NCBI RefSeq assembly: GCF_030063245.1
Contig: NZ_JASISR010000007.1
Coordinates: 62,001 to 126,000, forward strand
DNA from: Paenarthrobacter sp. PH39-S1
GTDB taxonomy: Bacteria; Actinomycetota; Actinomycetes; Actinomycetales; Micrococcaceae
Direction: 5' to 3'
DNA length: 64,000 nucleotides
The notes beneath the pieces are model-generated. The model was not told where the DNA came from. It saw only the letters and a list, made by a program, of their open reading frames with translations, and ran no database searches. Made by a program: the position numbers and the translations under genes. Every line of letters starts with the position of its first letter. Within the stretch, counting starts at the first letter, position 1. Shown one piece after another: positions 8,155 to 18,294 of the stretch.

Positions 8155-11100
8155 GTGTTTCTTCTTGAGCCGGAGCATGCGGGCGATCCGCAGGACCTTG
8201 TCTATTCTGCAAGCGATCTGGTGATCGCGGCGCAGTGCGAGTACCAGCTGCTGCGCAAGCTGGACGAGTGCCTCGGCCGCACGCCGAAGGTGGTTTTCGC
8301 CGCGGACGACATGCTGGAGCGCGCCGCGAAACTCGGCGATGTCCACGAGCATAGGGTCCTGGAGCGGTATCTGGCCGACTTCGGACCGTGGAATCCGGCC
8401 GCCGGCACGGGCGTCTACAACGTTGTTCCCGCCACGTCGATGGACCGCAGAACGCTGCAGGCCAAGCATGCCGAATCCATCGCCGCCCTGACGAACGGTG
8501 CGGACGTGGTATTCCAGGCGGCGTTCTTTGACGGCACCTTCCACGGCCGGGCGGACTTCCTGGTCAGGTCCCCGCGCAGAACGGACGACGGCGCCGGGAC
8601 ATACCCCGGCGACGGCGCCGGCACACCATGCGCCGCAATCGGTGCCGGCCGGGGTGTCGGCCGAGGTGCCACAGACCATCCGGATCCGGGGACTACCGAC
8701 GCTGCGGCCACGTATGCCGTGTTCGATACCAAACTTGCCCGGCACGCCAAGGTTACGGCGCTGCTGCAACTCGCCGCCTACGGTGACCAGCTCCTGAACG
8801 CCGGGATCACGCCGTCGCCCGTTGTGACCCTGCTCCTGGGCGACGGAAGGCACAGCGATCACCCCCTGGCGGACGTCCTGCCCGTCTTCCGGGAACGTCG
8901 GCGCCATTTCCTGGGCATTACCGCTGAACACCGGGCGGACCCGGGCCCGGTCGGATGGGGCGACAGCCGCTACACCGCGTGCGGGCGGTGCGATTACTGC
9001 GCCGAGCAGGTCCGGTTGCACCGCGACCTGCTGATGGTCGCCGGCATGACGCTAAACCGCCGCCGGAAGCTGATGGACGCCGGCATTGCCGGGATCGACC
9101 AGCTGGCAGCCATGACCGACGACGGCGGCGCTGGGCCGGATCCGACCACCGTGCGGCTGCGGGAGCAGGCCCGGCTGCAGACCGGCACCGCCGTCCCGGA
9201 CGGCACCGTGGCATACCCGGGGCCGGACGGAACACCGCGGGAAATCAGCTACACCGTGCTGCCGGACAACACCCTGGGCCGCTTACCTGAGCCCTGCCCC
9301 GGTGACATCTTTTTCGACTTCGAGGGCGATCCGCTCTGGCAGGACCCGGCGACCGGCAAGTGGGGTCTGGAATACCTCTTTGGCGTGCTGGAAAACCCGG
9401 AGTCACCGGGCGGGGAGCCGGTCTTTCGTCCGATCTGGGCGCACGGCCGCGGCGAGGAACGTCATGCCTTTCTGGATTTCCTGGCCTATGTGGCCGAACG
9501 CCGCGCCGTCTTCCCCCTGCTCCGGATCTATCACTACGCCCCGTATGAGAAGACGGCCCTGCGCCACCTTTCGCTGATCCATGTGGTGGGCGAGGACGCC
9601 GTGGACGGGCTGCTTCGGGACGGCATCCTGGTGGATCTGTACGAGACGGTCCGGCACAGCCTGCGGATCTCCGCGGAGTCGTACAGCATTAAAAAACTCG
9701 AACCCCTGTACATGGGCAGCCATCTGCGCAGCGGCGATGTCACCGATGCCGGCGCATCGGTGGTGGCCTATGCGGACTACTGCGACGCCCGGGACGCCGG
9801 CGACCCGGAGCGGGCCGACCGGATTCTGGCCGGGATTTCCGACTACAACAAATACGATTGCCTCTCGACCCTGGAACTGCGCAACTGGCTGCTGCGGCTC
9901 GCAGCCGAGCGCGGAATTCGATCGGCCCCCGCGCGGACCGCCCCGCTGGAGACCGAGCAGCCCGGGCCGTCGCCCGAAGAAGCCCGGCTGCTGGACTACG
10001 TCGCCGCCCGCAGCGCCACTCTGGCCGGCGCGGCGCTGACCGCGGAGGATCAGGCCATCGCCATGGTGGCCGCGGCCGTCGGTTATCACCGGCGCGAAGA
10101 CAAGCAGTTCTGGTGGGGGCATTTTGACCGGCTGAACCAGCCTGTCCCCGATTGGGCGGATACGCGCGATGTCTTCATCGTGGACCGGGCCGAGGTGCTC
10201 CAGGACTGGGGCAAACCCACCGCGCGCAGCAACGCGGTGCGGACCCTCCGGCTGACCGGCCGGATGGCCGATGGCTCGGGTTTCGCGCCGGGAAAAACCT
10301 TCTTCCGGATGTATGAACCGCCCTTCCCGCAGGCCCTGCAACAGAGCGACGACGGCACCAACGGGCGGGCGGGCTGGTTCAGCACCGAGGTGCTCGAGGT
10401 GGAGCACCGCAGCGATGCGGACATCCTGGTGGTGACCGAAAAACTCCGTAAGGGTGCTGACGAGCATGCCGACTTCCCCGTCGCGCTGACCCCGGACAGC
10501 CCGATTGCCACCAGGGGACAAAAAGACGCCCTGTCCGAACTGGCCGCCAGGGTCGGTTCCGCCCTGCCCGGGCTGCCCAAACATCCCGCGCTGGATCTGC
10601 TCTGCCGCGCAGCACCCCGGCTGTCCACGCTGCCCGTGCTGCCGCCGGTGGCGGCCGGGCCCGACGGCTACGCAGATGCCATCACCGCGGCGGTCGCCGA
10701 TCTGGACCGTTCTTATCTGGCGGTGCAGGGACCTCCGGGAACCGGCAAGACCCATGTCGGCTCCCACGTCATTGCGAATCTCGTGGCGCGCGGGTGGAAG
10801 GTCGGCGTTGTCGGACAGTCGCACGCCGTCGTCGAAAATATGCTCCGCGCCGCCATCGACAAGGCCGGCGTCCCGGCGGACCGGGTGGCCAAGCGGCCCA
10901 CCGATCCCCGGGCCGCGGTTCCGTGGGCCGGGAAGTCCGACGACGCCGCCGCGGAGCTCCTTACCACTCCGGGCGGCGCCCTGATCGGCGGCACGGCATG
11001 GACCATGACCGGCGCAAGAATTCCGGAGAATGCCCTGGATCTGCTGGTGATTGACGAGGCCGGGCAGTTTTCGCTGGCCAACACCATGGCCGTCTCCCGG

Positions 11101-11898
11101 GCGGCGAAAAGGCTGCTGCTGCTCGGGGACCCGCAGCAGCTCCCGCAGGTGACGCAGGGGACACATCCCGAACCGGTGGACGAATCGGCGCTCGGCTGGC
11201 TCTCCCGCGGCGCCCACACCCTCTCCGCCGACCTCGGGTATTTCCTGGCAACATCGTGGCGGATGCATCCACAACTATGCGCGGCCGTGTCGGAACTGTC
11301 CTACGACGGCCGGCTCGGGTCGGCTCCCGCGGCGTCCCAGCGGCACCTGACGGGGACGCCTGCGGGGCTGAGCTGCAGCTATGTCGAGCATTCCGGCAAT
11401 TCGACCTCCTCCCCGGAGGAGGCTGCCGAGGTGGTCCGCCAGGTGCGCGCGCATCTGGGACTGGGCTGGTTGGATCCCAAGCACGGCGGGCAGGAACGTC
11501 CCCTCCAGCAGCAGGACCTACTGGTGGTGGCCGCCTACAACGCGCAGGTCCAGCTGATCCAGCACGAGCTCCGGCTCGCCGGGCTAGCGGATGTGAGAGT
11601 CGGTACGGTGGATAGGTTCCAGGGCCAGGAGGCGCCGGTCGTGATCGTCTCCATGGCGGCTTCCGCGGCCGGTGACGTTCCCCGCGGGATGGAATTCCTG
11701 CTCTCCCGGAACCGCATTAACGTCGCGGTTTCCCGCGGGCAATGGCGCGCCGTCATCGTCCGCTCCCCGGCGCTGACCAATTACCTGCCCGTCCATCCCG
11801 AAGGGCTTGAGCAACTGGGCGGATTCATCGGGCTGTGCGACCGCGCACGGCCCGATGCGAACGGAAGCCGCCACGTGAGAGCATTATCCAGTGTCTAA
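8155..11898 (+). CDS. TM0106-type RecB-like nuclease fused to DEDD exonuclease and SF1 helicase
   Basis: A 1247-residue multidomain DNA enzyme. N-terminal RecB-like nuclease: Cys28, a His in GDVHEHRVL, Asp134 in GRADFLV, Asp191-x-Lys193 in VFDTKLA, and QLAAY at 205-209. Cys276, Cys279 and Cys282 (CGRCDYC) together with Cys28 look like the four ligands of a Cas4/AddB-type iron-sulfur cluster. A DEDD-type exonuclease domain follows near 387 (FFDFEGDP) to 570 (NKYDCLSTLELRN). The C-terminal half is a superfamily 1 helicase: Walker A GPPGTGKT near 858, DEAG near 965, GDPQQLPQV near 990, and VDRFQGQE and NVAVSRG further on. It starts with GTG after CGGAGG. Its stop overlaps the SNF2 gene by 8 bases. 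Role in repair or defence is unknown. Confidence 0.88.
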   Translation: MFLLEPEHAGDPQDLVYSASDLVIAAQCEYQLLRKLDECLGRTPKVVFAADDMLERAAKLGDVHEHRVLERYLADFGPWNPAAGTGVYNVVPATSMDRRTLQAKHAESIAALTNGADVVFQAAFFDGTFHGRADFLVRSPRRTDDGAGTYPGDGAGTPCAAIGAGRGVGRGATDHPDPGTTDAAATYAVFDTKLARHAKVTALLQLAAYGDQLLNAGITPSPVVTLLLGDGRHSDHPLADVLPVFRERRRHFLGITAEHRADPGPVGWGDSRYTACGRCDYCAEQVRLHRDLLMVAGMTLNRRRKLMDAGIAGIDQLAAMTDDGGAGPDPTTVRLREQARLQTGTAVPDGTVAYPGPDGTPREISYTVLPDNTLGRLPEPCPGDIFFDFEGDPLWQDPATGKWGLEYLFGVLENPESPGGEPVFRPIWAHGRGEERHAFLDFLAYVAERRAVFPLLRIYHYAPYEKTALRHLSLIHVVGEDAVDGLLRDGILVDLYETVRHSLRISAESYSIKKLEPLYMGSHLRSGDVTDAGASVVAYADYCDARDAGDPERADRILAGISDYNKYDCLSTLELRNWLLRLAAERGIRSAPARTAPLETEQPGPSPEEARLLDYVAARSATLAGAALTAEDQAIAMVAAAVGYHRREDKQFWWGHFDRLNQPVPDWADTRDVFIVDRAEVLQDWGKPTARSNAVRTLRLTGRMADGSGFAPGKTFFRMYEPPFPQALQQSDDGTNGRAGWFSTEVLEVEHRSDADILVVTEKLRKGADEHADFPVALTPDSPIATRGQKDALSELAARVGSALPGLPKHPALDLLCRAAPRLSTLPVLPPVAAGPDGYADAITAAVADLDRSYLAVQGPPGTGKTHVGSHVIANLVARGWKVGVVGQSHAVVENMLRAAIDKAGVPADRVAKRPTDPRAAVPWAGKSDDAAAELLTTPGGALIGGTAWTMTGARIPENALDLLVIDEAGQFSLANTMAVSRAAKRLLLLGDPQQLPQVTQGTHPEPVDESALGWLSRGAHTLSADLGYFLATSWRMHPQLCAAVSELSYDGRLGSAPAASQRHLTGTPAGLSCSYVEHSGNSTSSPEEAAEVVRQVRAHLGLGWLDPKHGGQERPLQQQDLLVVAAYNAQVQLIQHELRLAGLADVRVGTVDRFQGQEAPVVIVSMAASAAGDVPRGMEFLLSRNRINVAVSRGQWRAVIVRSPALTNYLPVHPEGLEQLGGFIGLCDRARPDANGSRHVRALSSV

Positions 11899-14800
11899 TC
11901 ACGCCGCCCGGCAGCTCGGCCTCCCTCCCCTGGTGGATGTTGCGGACATCGTCCGGTTGGTCGGCGAGCCCACCTTCGACCGTGGCCGCGGCTACGCCAG
12001 AGATGGCGCCGTGCGGGAATTCAGCTGGGATCCTGGCGCCGGCCTGCTGACTGGCATCATCCTGGGCGGCGCCGGCGCCCCGTACCACTGCCGGATCAAC
12101 CTGACTGCACGCGGCGGCGGCCGGCTCATGCCCGTTGGGAGCAGCTGCAGCTGCCCGGTGGGCTACGACTGCAAACATGTCGCTGCCACCCTGCTGAGCA
12201 GCAATACAGCCCGCGTGCAGCAGGACATGGATGCCTTGGCATCAGCGCAGTTTGCTGCCATGAAATCCGCGCTGACACCCTCCGGCGCACCATCAGCTGA
12301 GCCAGCTGCGCCGTCGGCTGACGGGAAGGCGGTGGCAGCCTGGAAATCCTCGTTGAGCGCGCTCGTGCGGCCCGGAGGGGAGCGCGAACCTGTCGCGGGG
12401 ACGAGTACGGCACCGGGGATTCCCGGCGCGGCGCGGACACCTGTCACCGCGATGGGACTGCAGTTCGAGCTTCGTGCGCCGGCCCCGCGGCACCGGGACC
12501 GCTGGTCGCCTCCCGGATCCACCCCGAAGCAGGCCGGACCCGGCGGCTACCGGCTCGGTGTCCGGCCGGTCATCCTTAACAGCAAGGGCAACTGGGTGAA
12601 GGGGAGCCTGACCTGGAACACGGTCAGTTACCAGGTGCACCGGCTGAACCTGGACCCCGAACAGCACCGCTGGTTCTGCCAGTTCGCGCCGCTGCACCGG
12701 GCCAACGGCCAGGTATATTTCGGCCAGGACAATGACTGGCTGTTCCTAGATGATTTCAGCAGTCCGTTGCTGTGGAATCTGTTCGAGGATGCCGCCCGGC
12801 TCGGGATTGCACTGGTGGGAACCACGAAGGACGCCCTGATTACCGTCGGCACCAACGCAGCCGTGAGCCTCAACGCCACCGCCGACGGGGCCGATGGTGC
12901 CATCGAGCTCACCGCTGCCCTGAGCATCGACGGTAGTCCGCACCCCGTGCAGTCCGCTGGCCTCATCGGCAACCACGGTGTATACGGCTACGCGCTGGCC
13001 CCCACCGTCATCACGCTCGCCCCCACCGCCGCACCGCTGTCCAAGGAGCAGCGGTCCGTGCTGCACCAGGTCTCTCCCGTGGTCGTACCGGCGCCGGACG
13101 TGAACGAGTTCATGGCAGAGTTCTACCCGAGGCTGCGGCAGTCCATCCGAGTGGCCAGCTTGGATAATTCGGTGCCGTTCCCGGAGATCGAGCCGCCCGT
13201 ACTCGTTCTCACCGCTGCCTACCAGCCCGGCCACACGCTGCTGCTGCACTGGGACTGGGAGTACCGGCAGCCGGACACCGCCGCCCGACTCCCGCTGCAC
13301 CGGGCACCGGCGGAGCCCGGCTACCGCGATGTGCCCGCGGAGACCGCGCTGCTGCGGCTGGCGGAGGCGGCCCTGCGCCCAGCCGTGCTGAGCGAGGAGT
13401 CGACGCTGGTGGGCATTGACGCGGCCGAATTCAGCGAACAGGTCCTGCCGAAGGTGGAAATGCTCGACGGCGTCCGGGTGGATGTGCTGGGCGAACGCCC
13501 GGACTACCGGGAACTGACCGATCCCCCGCAGCTGACCATCAGCACCGTGGAGACGGACCAGCGCGATTGGTTCGATCTCGGCGTCCTGGTCACGATTAGC
13601 GGACGGAAGATCCCGTTCGACCAGATTTTCCGGGCGCTGGCCAAGGGCAAGACGAAGCTGCTGCTGGTGGACGGGACGTACCTGTCGTTGGATCAGCCGG
13701 TCTTCGCACGGCTGCACGAGCTCATTGACGAGGCCCGTGCGCTGCAGGAATGGGACACCGGATTGCGTATCAGCCGTTACCAGGCGGGTCTCTGGTCCGA
13801 TTTTGAGGACCTGGCCGAGGACACGGAACAGGCGCAGAGCTGGCGCGCGGCCGTCACCGGGCTGCTGGAGCTCGGCAATGTGGAGCCCACCACGCCGCCG
13901 GTAACCCTGCAGGCCATCCTGCGCCCGTACCAGCTGGACGGCTTCAACTGGCTCGCGTTCCTCTGGCGGAACCGGTTGGGTGGCATCCTGGCCGACGACA
14001 TGGGCCTGGGCAAGACGCTGCAGGCGCTGGCCCTGATCCTGCACGCGAAACAGCCCGCAAAACAGGCTGCAGGACAGGCCGCCGGGCAGGCGCCAGGACA
14101 GGCGTCAGGGGAGCCTCCGTTTCTTGTCGTTGCCCCGACGTCCGTGGTCCCGAACTGGCTCTCCGAATCCGCCCGCTTCGCTCCCGCACTGAAGGTTGTG
14201 GGCGTTACGGATACGCAGGGCAAAAGCGGCGTTCCGCTGGCCCGCACGACTGCAGGAGCCGACGTCGTCGTCACCTCGTATGCCCTGTTCCGGCTGGATT
14301 TTGAGGGCTACGAGGCACAGAATTGGGCGGGTCTGATCCTGGATGAGGCGCAGTTCGTGAAGAACCGCGCCGCCAAGGTCCATCAATGCGCCAAGGACCT
14401 CAATGTCCCGTTCAAGCTGGCCATTACCGGAACGCCGATGGAAAACAACCTGATGGAGCTGTGGTCGATTTTCTCCATTGTCGCGCCCGGCTTGTTTGCG
14501 TCGCCGCGGAAATTCACCGAGGATTACGTGCGCCGCATAGAACGCGGCGAGGACGCAGCGCTGCTGGCGCGGCTGCGGCACCGGATCCGCCCCTTGATGA
14601 TGCGGCGCACCAAGGACGCGGTTGCCAAGGACCTGCCCGCCAAGCAGGAGCAGGTGCTTGAGGTGGAGCTCGGGCCGCGGCATAAAAAGATTTACGAGAC
14701 GTTCCTGCAGCGCGAACGGCAGAAGCTGCTGGGCCTGATCCAGGATATGGACAAGAACCGCTTTATCGTCTTCCGCTCCCTGACACTGCTGCGCATGCTC

Positions 14801-15349
14801 AGTCTGGACGCGTCGCTGGTGGATGCGAAGTACGCTTCCGTGCCGTCGGCCAAACTCGAGGCCCTTTACGAGCAGCTCGAAGACGTCCTGACGGAGGGCC
14901 ACCGGGCCCTGATTTTCAGCCAGTTCACCTCGTTTTTGAAGAAGGCGGCCGAGCGTCTCGATGAGCAGGGCATCGCCTACTGCTATCTGGACGGCTCCAC
15001 CCGTCGGCGCGCCGAGGTCATTAACCGCTTCAAGGATGGCGCTGCGCCGGTGTTCCTGATCAGCCTCAAGGCCGGCGGCTTCGGGCTGAACCTGACGGAG
15101 GCGGACTACGTCTTCCTGTTGGACCCGTGGTGGAACCCCGCGACCGAGGCCCAGGCCGTTGACCGGACGCACCGGATCGGCCAGACCCGCAACGTCATGG
15201 TCTACCGGATGATTGCCAAGGGCACCATCGAGGAGAAGGTGATGGCGCTGAAGGAACGCAAGGCGAAGCTATTTAATTCGGTAATGGACGACGACGCCAT
15301 GTTCAGTTCCGCGCTGACCGCCGACGATATCCGCGGGCTGCTGGAGTAG
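11891..15349 (+). CDS. SNF2-family DNA helicase with SWIM zinc finger
   Basis: A 1152-residue DNA-dependent ATPase. The N-terminus carries a SWIM finger, CSCPVGYDCKHVAATLL at about 86-102 (CxCx-n-CxH), followed by a long region without motifs I recognise. The SNF2 motor begins near 675 (LRPYQLDGFNWL), with Walker A ADDMGLGKT near 700, DEAQ near 818, and motif VI QAVDRTHRIGQTRNV near 1095. Such proteins remodel protein-DNA or protein-RNA complexes by translocation. It starts with GTG inside the 3' end of the nuclease-helicase gene, which implies coupled synthesis and a common pathway. An AxQAxxQ-rich insert (about 717-737) is probably a flexible loop. Confidence 0.9.
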   Translation: MSNHAARQLGLPPLVDVADIVRLVGEPTFDRGRGYARDGAVREFSWDPGAGLLTGIILGGAGAPYHCRINLTARGGGRLMPVGSSCSCPVGYDCKHVAATLLSSNTARVQQDMDALASAQFAAMKSALTPSGAPSAEPAAPSADGKAVAAWKSSLSALVRPGGEREPVAGTSTAPGIPGAARTPVTAMGLQFELRAPAPRHRDRWSPPGSTPKQAGPGGYRLGVRPVILNSKGNWVKGSLTWNTVSYQVHRLNLDPEQHRWFCQFAPLHRANGQVYFGQDNDWLFLDDFSSPLLWNLFEDAARLGIALVGTTKDALITVGTNAAVSLNATADGADGAIELTAALSIDGSPHPVQSAGLIGNHGVYGYALAPTVITLAPTAAPLSKEQRSVLHQVSPVVVPAPDVNEFMAEFYPRLRQSIRVASLDNSVPFPEIEPPVLVLTAAYQPGHTLLLHWDWEYRQPDTAARLPLHRAPAEPGYRDVPAETALLRLAEAALRPAVLSEESTLVGIDAAEFSEQVLPKVEMLDGVRVDVLGERPDYRELTDPPQLTISTVETDQRDWFDLGVLVTISGRKIPFDQIFRALAKGKTKLLLVDGTYLSLDQPVFARLHELIDEARALQEWDTGLRISRYQAGLWSDFEDLAEDTEQAQSWRAAVTGLLELGNVEPTTPPVTLQAILRPYQLDGFNWLAFLWRNRLGGILADDMGLGKTLQALALILHAKQPAKQAAGQAAGQAPGQASGEPPFLVVAPTSVVPNWLSESARFAPALKVVGVTDTQGKSGVPLARTTAGADVVVTSYALFRLDFEGYEAQNWAGLILDEAQFVKNRAAKVHQCAKDLNVPFKLAITGTPMENNLMELWSIFSIVAPGLFASPRKFTEDYVRRIERGEDAALLARLRHRIRPLMMRRTKDAVAKDLPAKQEQVLEVELGPRHKKIYETFLQRERQKLLGLIQDMDKNRFIVFRSLTLLRMLSLDASLVDAKYASVPSAKLEALYEQLEDVLTEGHRALIFSQFTSFLKKAAERLDEQGIAYCYLDGSTRRRAEVINRFKDGAAPVFLISLKAGGFGLNLTEADYVFLLDPWWNPATEAQAVDRTHRIGQTRNVMVYRMIAKGTIEEKVMALKERKAKLFNSVMDDDAMFSSALTADDIRGLLE

Positions 15350-15466
15350 ACGCCAGCGGAAACCCGGTAGCCCACCAAGCCAGCCCGCGGAACCCGGTGG
15401 TCGGCCGAGGCGGCCCACGGCCGCGTAGAGACCCAGCCCACTCCGGCATGAGGTCCAACAGGGGTT

Positions 15467-15715
15467 CTAACGCAGGGGTTGCGGCGACTGCGCGGGAGGC
15501 TCCCCGCCCGGATCCCCCAAGGGTTCCACATCGGGATTCTCGTGCGGATCACCGAACGGACCGGTGTCCGGATCATGCGTGGGATCGCCGAGCGGTTTCG
15601 CATCCGGGTTTTCCCGCGGATCACTTCCGGGTAGCGGCTCCGGGGGAATACTCCCGGCTGCGTCCGGACCCGGGCGGGCGCCCGCAGATTCCGTATTCTG
15701 ATGTCCCATGTCCAT
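15467..15715 (-). CDS. Small Pro/Asp-rich hypothetical protein
   Basis: This 82-residue protein is hydrophilic, lacks cysteine and is built on a loose repeat of the form P-x-G-D-P-x-x-x-P-D (GDPTHDPDTGPFGDPHENPD and related). It resembles no enzyme I know and is probably intrinsically disordered. I accept it as a gene because a strong GAGGAG site precedes the ATG at 15715 by 7 bases and because the repeat is in frame. It lies convergent to the SNF2 helicase gene. Confidence 0.6.
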   Translation of the reverse strand: MDMGHQNTESAGARPGPDAAGSIPPEPLPGSDPRENPDAKPLGDPTHDPDTGPFGDPHENPDVEPLGDPGGEPPAQSPQPLR

Positions 15716-16033
15716 GCCGCTTCTCCTCGCTGGTAACGCGGCCGCAGTTTCGTGGCCTTGGACCCCTTGTCCAGGCCACTGGCCGCAATTTCACGGTACC
15801 CGCGTTGTCCAGGACGCGGAAGAGGGCGCGGCCAGGTCGGCGACGTGGGCCTGAACATATCGGAGGCGGATTGCAGCCTCCCATGGGAACCAGGCGGAGG
15901 GCCGCCCCTTGATACTCACAGTGGCAGGGCACACACTTCTCGGAGTACCCGTTGTGCACTGACGGCGGACACGACCTCCTCATGGGTACTTCGATGAACC
16001 CAGTCAGCTAAAACCAGTCAAGGGGAAGAAACG
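15716..16033. other. Gene-free spacer between divergent genes
   Basis: The spacer separates the small Pro/Asp-rich gene (minus) from the dehydrogenase operon (plus) and must hold both promoters. I see no further gene, no repeat and no clear operator. A GGGGAAGAA ribosome site for the plus-strand gene lies at its end. Confidence 0.5.
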
Positions 16034-16669
16034 ATGGCGTACCCGGCGAAGTTTTCCACTCTCAACGCGCTGCAGCTGACGGACGAGGCCCGCCGCACGC
16101 TGACCCGGATAATCCGGGTGGCGTTTCCCCACCCGAAGATCCCGGACGGGCCCTACGAACGGATGGCCGACAAGATCATCACCGAGGCGGCCGACTCCAC
16201 CTGGTTCCGGGTCGCCCTGACCCAGGGGCTGCTCACCCTTGATTCGCTCACCACGGAGCACTTCCTGGCGCTGACCGAGGACAGGGCTCTGGCCGTGCTC
16301 AAACGCATCGCGGACCTGGAGTTCTTCGGCTTCATCCGCAGAACCACGGTGTTGAACTTCTACGATGATCCGGAGGTCTGGGCGGTGCTCGGCTACGAGG
16401 GTGAGTCCTTTGACAAGGGCGGCTACCTCCACCGCGGGTTCAATGACCTTGCTTGGCTGCCGGAGCCTCGGATCGAAGAATGCGAAGAGGCGCTGGCCGA
16501 GGTGGGTCCGCTGGGTTACGTCATTGCAAAGACCGGGCCCGACGGCGGGGCGGCGCCAGCAGCGGCGCCCGTATCTGCCGCCGAACCAGCGAAGACGGCA
16601 CTGACCGATGAACAGTTTGACGACGTGTTCAAGGGAACCGGCATGGTCGAAGGCGGCGAAACAGCATGA
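16034..16669 (+). CDS. Gluconate 2-dehydrogenase subunit 3-like accessory protein
   Basis: A 211-residue protein that I take as the small subunit partner of the GMC oxidoreductase encoded directly downstream, because the two genes overlap by four bases (ATGA). The helical segment FSTLNALQLTDEARRTLTRI and the later FYDDPEVWAVLGYEG pattern fit the small subunits that accompany membrane-associated GMC sugar dehydrogenases. No Tat or Sec signal is visible at the N-terminus, although such subunits are often exported. The C-terminal 45 residues are Ala/Pro-rich and probably flexible. Assignment rests mainly on context. Confidence 0.65.
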   Translation: MAYPAKFSTLNALQLTDEARRTLTRIIRVAFPHPKIPDGPYERMADKIITEAADSTWFRVALTQGLLTLDSLTTEHFLALTEDRALAVLKRIADLEFFGFIRRTTVLNFYDDPEVWAVLGYEGESFDKGGYLHRGFNDLAWLPEPRIEECEEALAEVGPLGYVIAKTGPDGGAAPAAAPVSAAEPAKTALTDEQFDDVFKGTGMVEGGETA

Positions 16670-18249
16670 GCGGGAGTCAATCGGCAAGCTTCGCGCACGA
16701 TGACAGTTCCGTCGTCGTGATTGTCGGCTCAGGGGCTGGCGGGGGCACGCTGGCCCACGAACTAACGGAAAAGGGCGTCAAGGTGGTCCTGCTGGAAGCC
16801 GGCGGCCACCTCGGCAATGAGGACTATGTCAACAACGAGTGGGAGGCGTTCAACCAGATGGCCTGGCTGGACCCGCGGACCACGTCCGGCAGCTGGCGGG
16901 TCGCCCGGGACTTCCCCAATCTGCCGGCGTGGGTCGTGAAGGCCGTCGGCGGCACCACCACGCACTGGGCCGGTGCCACACCCCGTTTCAAGGCGCACGA
17001 ATTCAAAACCCGCAGCACCTACGGGCGGATTGACGGTGCCAATCTGTTGGACTGGCCCATCACCTTGGCGGACCTGGCCCCGTACTACGACAGGGCGGAG
17101 CAAAAGATCGGCAGCACCCACCGGCACGGCCGCCCGGCCCTGCCCGCGAACAACAATTACAAGGTCATGGCCGCCGGTGCCCAACGGCTCCGCTACCGGC
17201 ACTACGCCACGGGCCCCTACGGTACCAATGCCGAGCCCTACGACGGTCGCCCCGCGTGCATCCAGGACGGTTTCAACTTCCAGGGAGACAAAAACAAGTC
17301 CAAATGGTCCACCTTGGTCTCGGAAATTCCCAAGGCCCTGCGCACCGGAAAGCTTGACCTGCGCCCCAACAGCCAGGCCGTGCAGATCACCCACACACCC
17401 GAAGGTTCGGTGGACAGTGTGCTGTACATCGACGCCGACGGAGAGCTCCAGCAGCAAAGGGCCCGGATAGTGGCCGTGGCCGGCAATTCCATCGAGACAC
17501 CCCGGCTGCTGCTGCTCTCCGGCTCGCCTCTCTTCCCGGACGGGTTGGCAAACTCCTCCGGCCAGCTGGGACGCAACTATATGCGCCATACCACCGGCTC
17601 CGTGTACGCCAGATTCGACAAGCCAGTGCACATGTACCGCGGCGAGACCATGGCCGGACTCGTCGCAGACGAGTCCCGCCATGACGCGGACCGCGGATTT
17701 GCCGGCGGCTACTATCTGGAAACCATCTCGCTGGGACCGGCCTTCCTGGCCAGCTTTATCGATCCGGGTGCTTGGGGACCTGGATTCACGGCGCTACTGG
17801 ACGATTATGAGAACACCGCGGGGCTATGGATTGTGGGTGAGGATATGCCGCAGGCAAGCAACCGCGTCACCTTGAACACGTCCGTCACGGACCGCCTTGG
17901 CCTGCCGGTTCCTAACGTGCACTATGACGATCACGCGAACGATGCTGCCATGCGCGGTCACGCCTATCGGCAGAGTTCACTGCTCTATGACGCCGTGGGC
18001 GCACTCTCGACCCATCACACGCCGCCCTACCCGTCCACCCACAACATGGGCACCGCGAGGATGAGCGAGCGCCCCGAGGACGGTGTGGTCAATCAGTGGG
18101 GTCAGACGCATGATGTCCCGAACCTTTTCGTCTCCGACGGCTCACAGTTCACCACCGGTGCGGCGGCCAACCCGACGCTGACCATAGTCGCCCTGGCGAT
18201 CCGGCAGGCGGAATATATTGCAGAGCAGATGAAGGCGACCGCGATCTGA
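16666..18249 (+). CDS. GMC-family FAD oxidoreductase
   Basis: A 527-residue flavoprotein expected to oxidise an alcohol or sugar with FAD. The dinucleotide-binding motif VIVGSGAGGGTLAHEL is at about residues 19-34, followed by the acidic strand end VVLLEAGG. GMC signatures follow: GGTTTHWAGATPRF near 90, AGNSIETPRLLLLSGS near 270, and the C-terminal block with STHNMGTARM and TGAAANPTLTIVALA, where the active-site His/Asn pair resides. The electron acceptor is probably not oxygen, given the linked small subunit. It lacks an obvious export signal. Substrate is unknown. Confidence 0.88.
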   Translation: MSGSQSASFAHDDSSVVVIVGSGAGGGTLAHELTEKGVKVVLLEAGGHLGNEDYVNNEWEAFNQMAWLDPRTTSGSWRVARDFPNLPAWVVKAVGGTTTHWAGATPRFKAHEFKTRSTYGRIDGANLLDWPITLADLAPYYDRAEQKIGSTHRHGRPALPANNNYKVMAAGAQRLRYRHYATGPYGTNAEPYDGRPACIQDGFNFQGDKNKSKWSTLVSEIPKALRTGKLDLRPNSQAVQITHTPEGSVDSVLYIDADGELQQQRARIVAVAGNSIETPRLLLLSGSPLFPDGLANSSGQLGRNYMRHTTGSVYARFDKPVHMYRGETMAGLVADESRHDADRGFAGGYYLETISLGPAFLASFIDPGAWGPGFTALLDDYENTAGLWIVGEDMPQASNRVTLNTSVTDRLGLPVPNVHYDDHANDAAMRGHAYRQSSLLYDAVGALSTHHTPPYPSTHNMGTARMSERPEDGVVNQWGQTHDVPNLFVSDGSQFTTGAAANPTLTIVALAIRQAEYIAEQMKATAI

Positions 18250-18294
18250 CCGCCGCGAGGCGGGTCCGCGCGGAAGCTGTCCGCCGCGGAGCCG

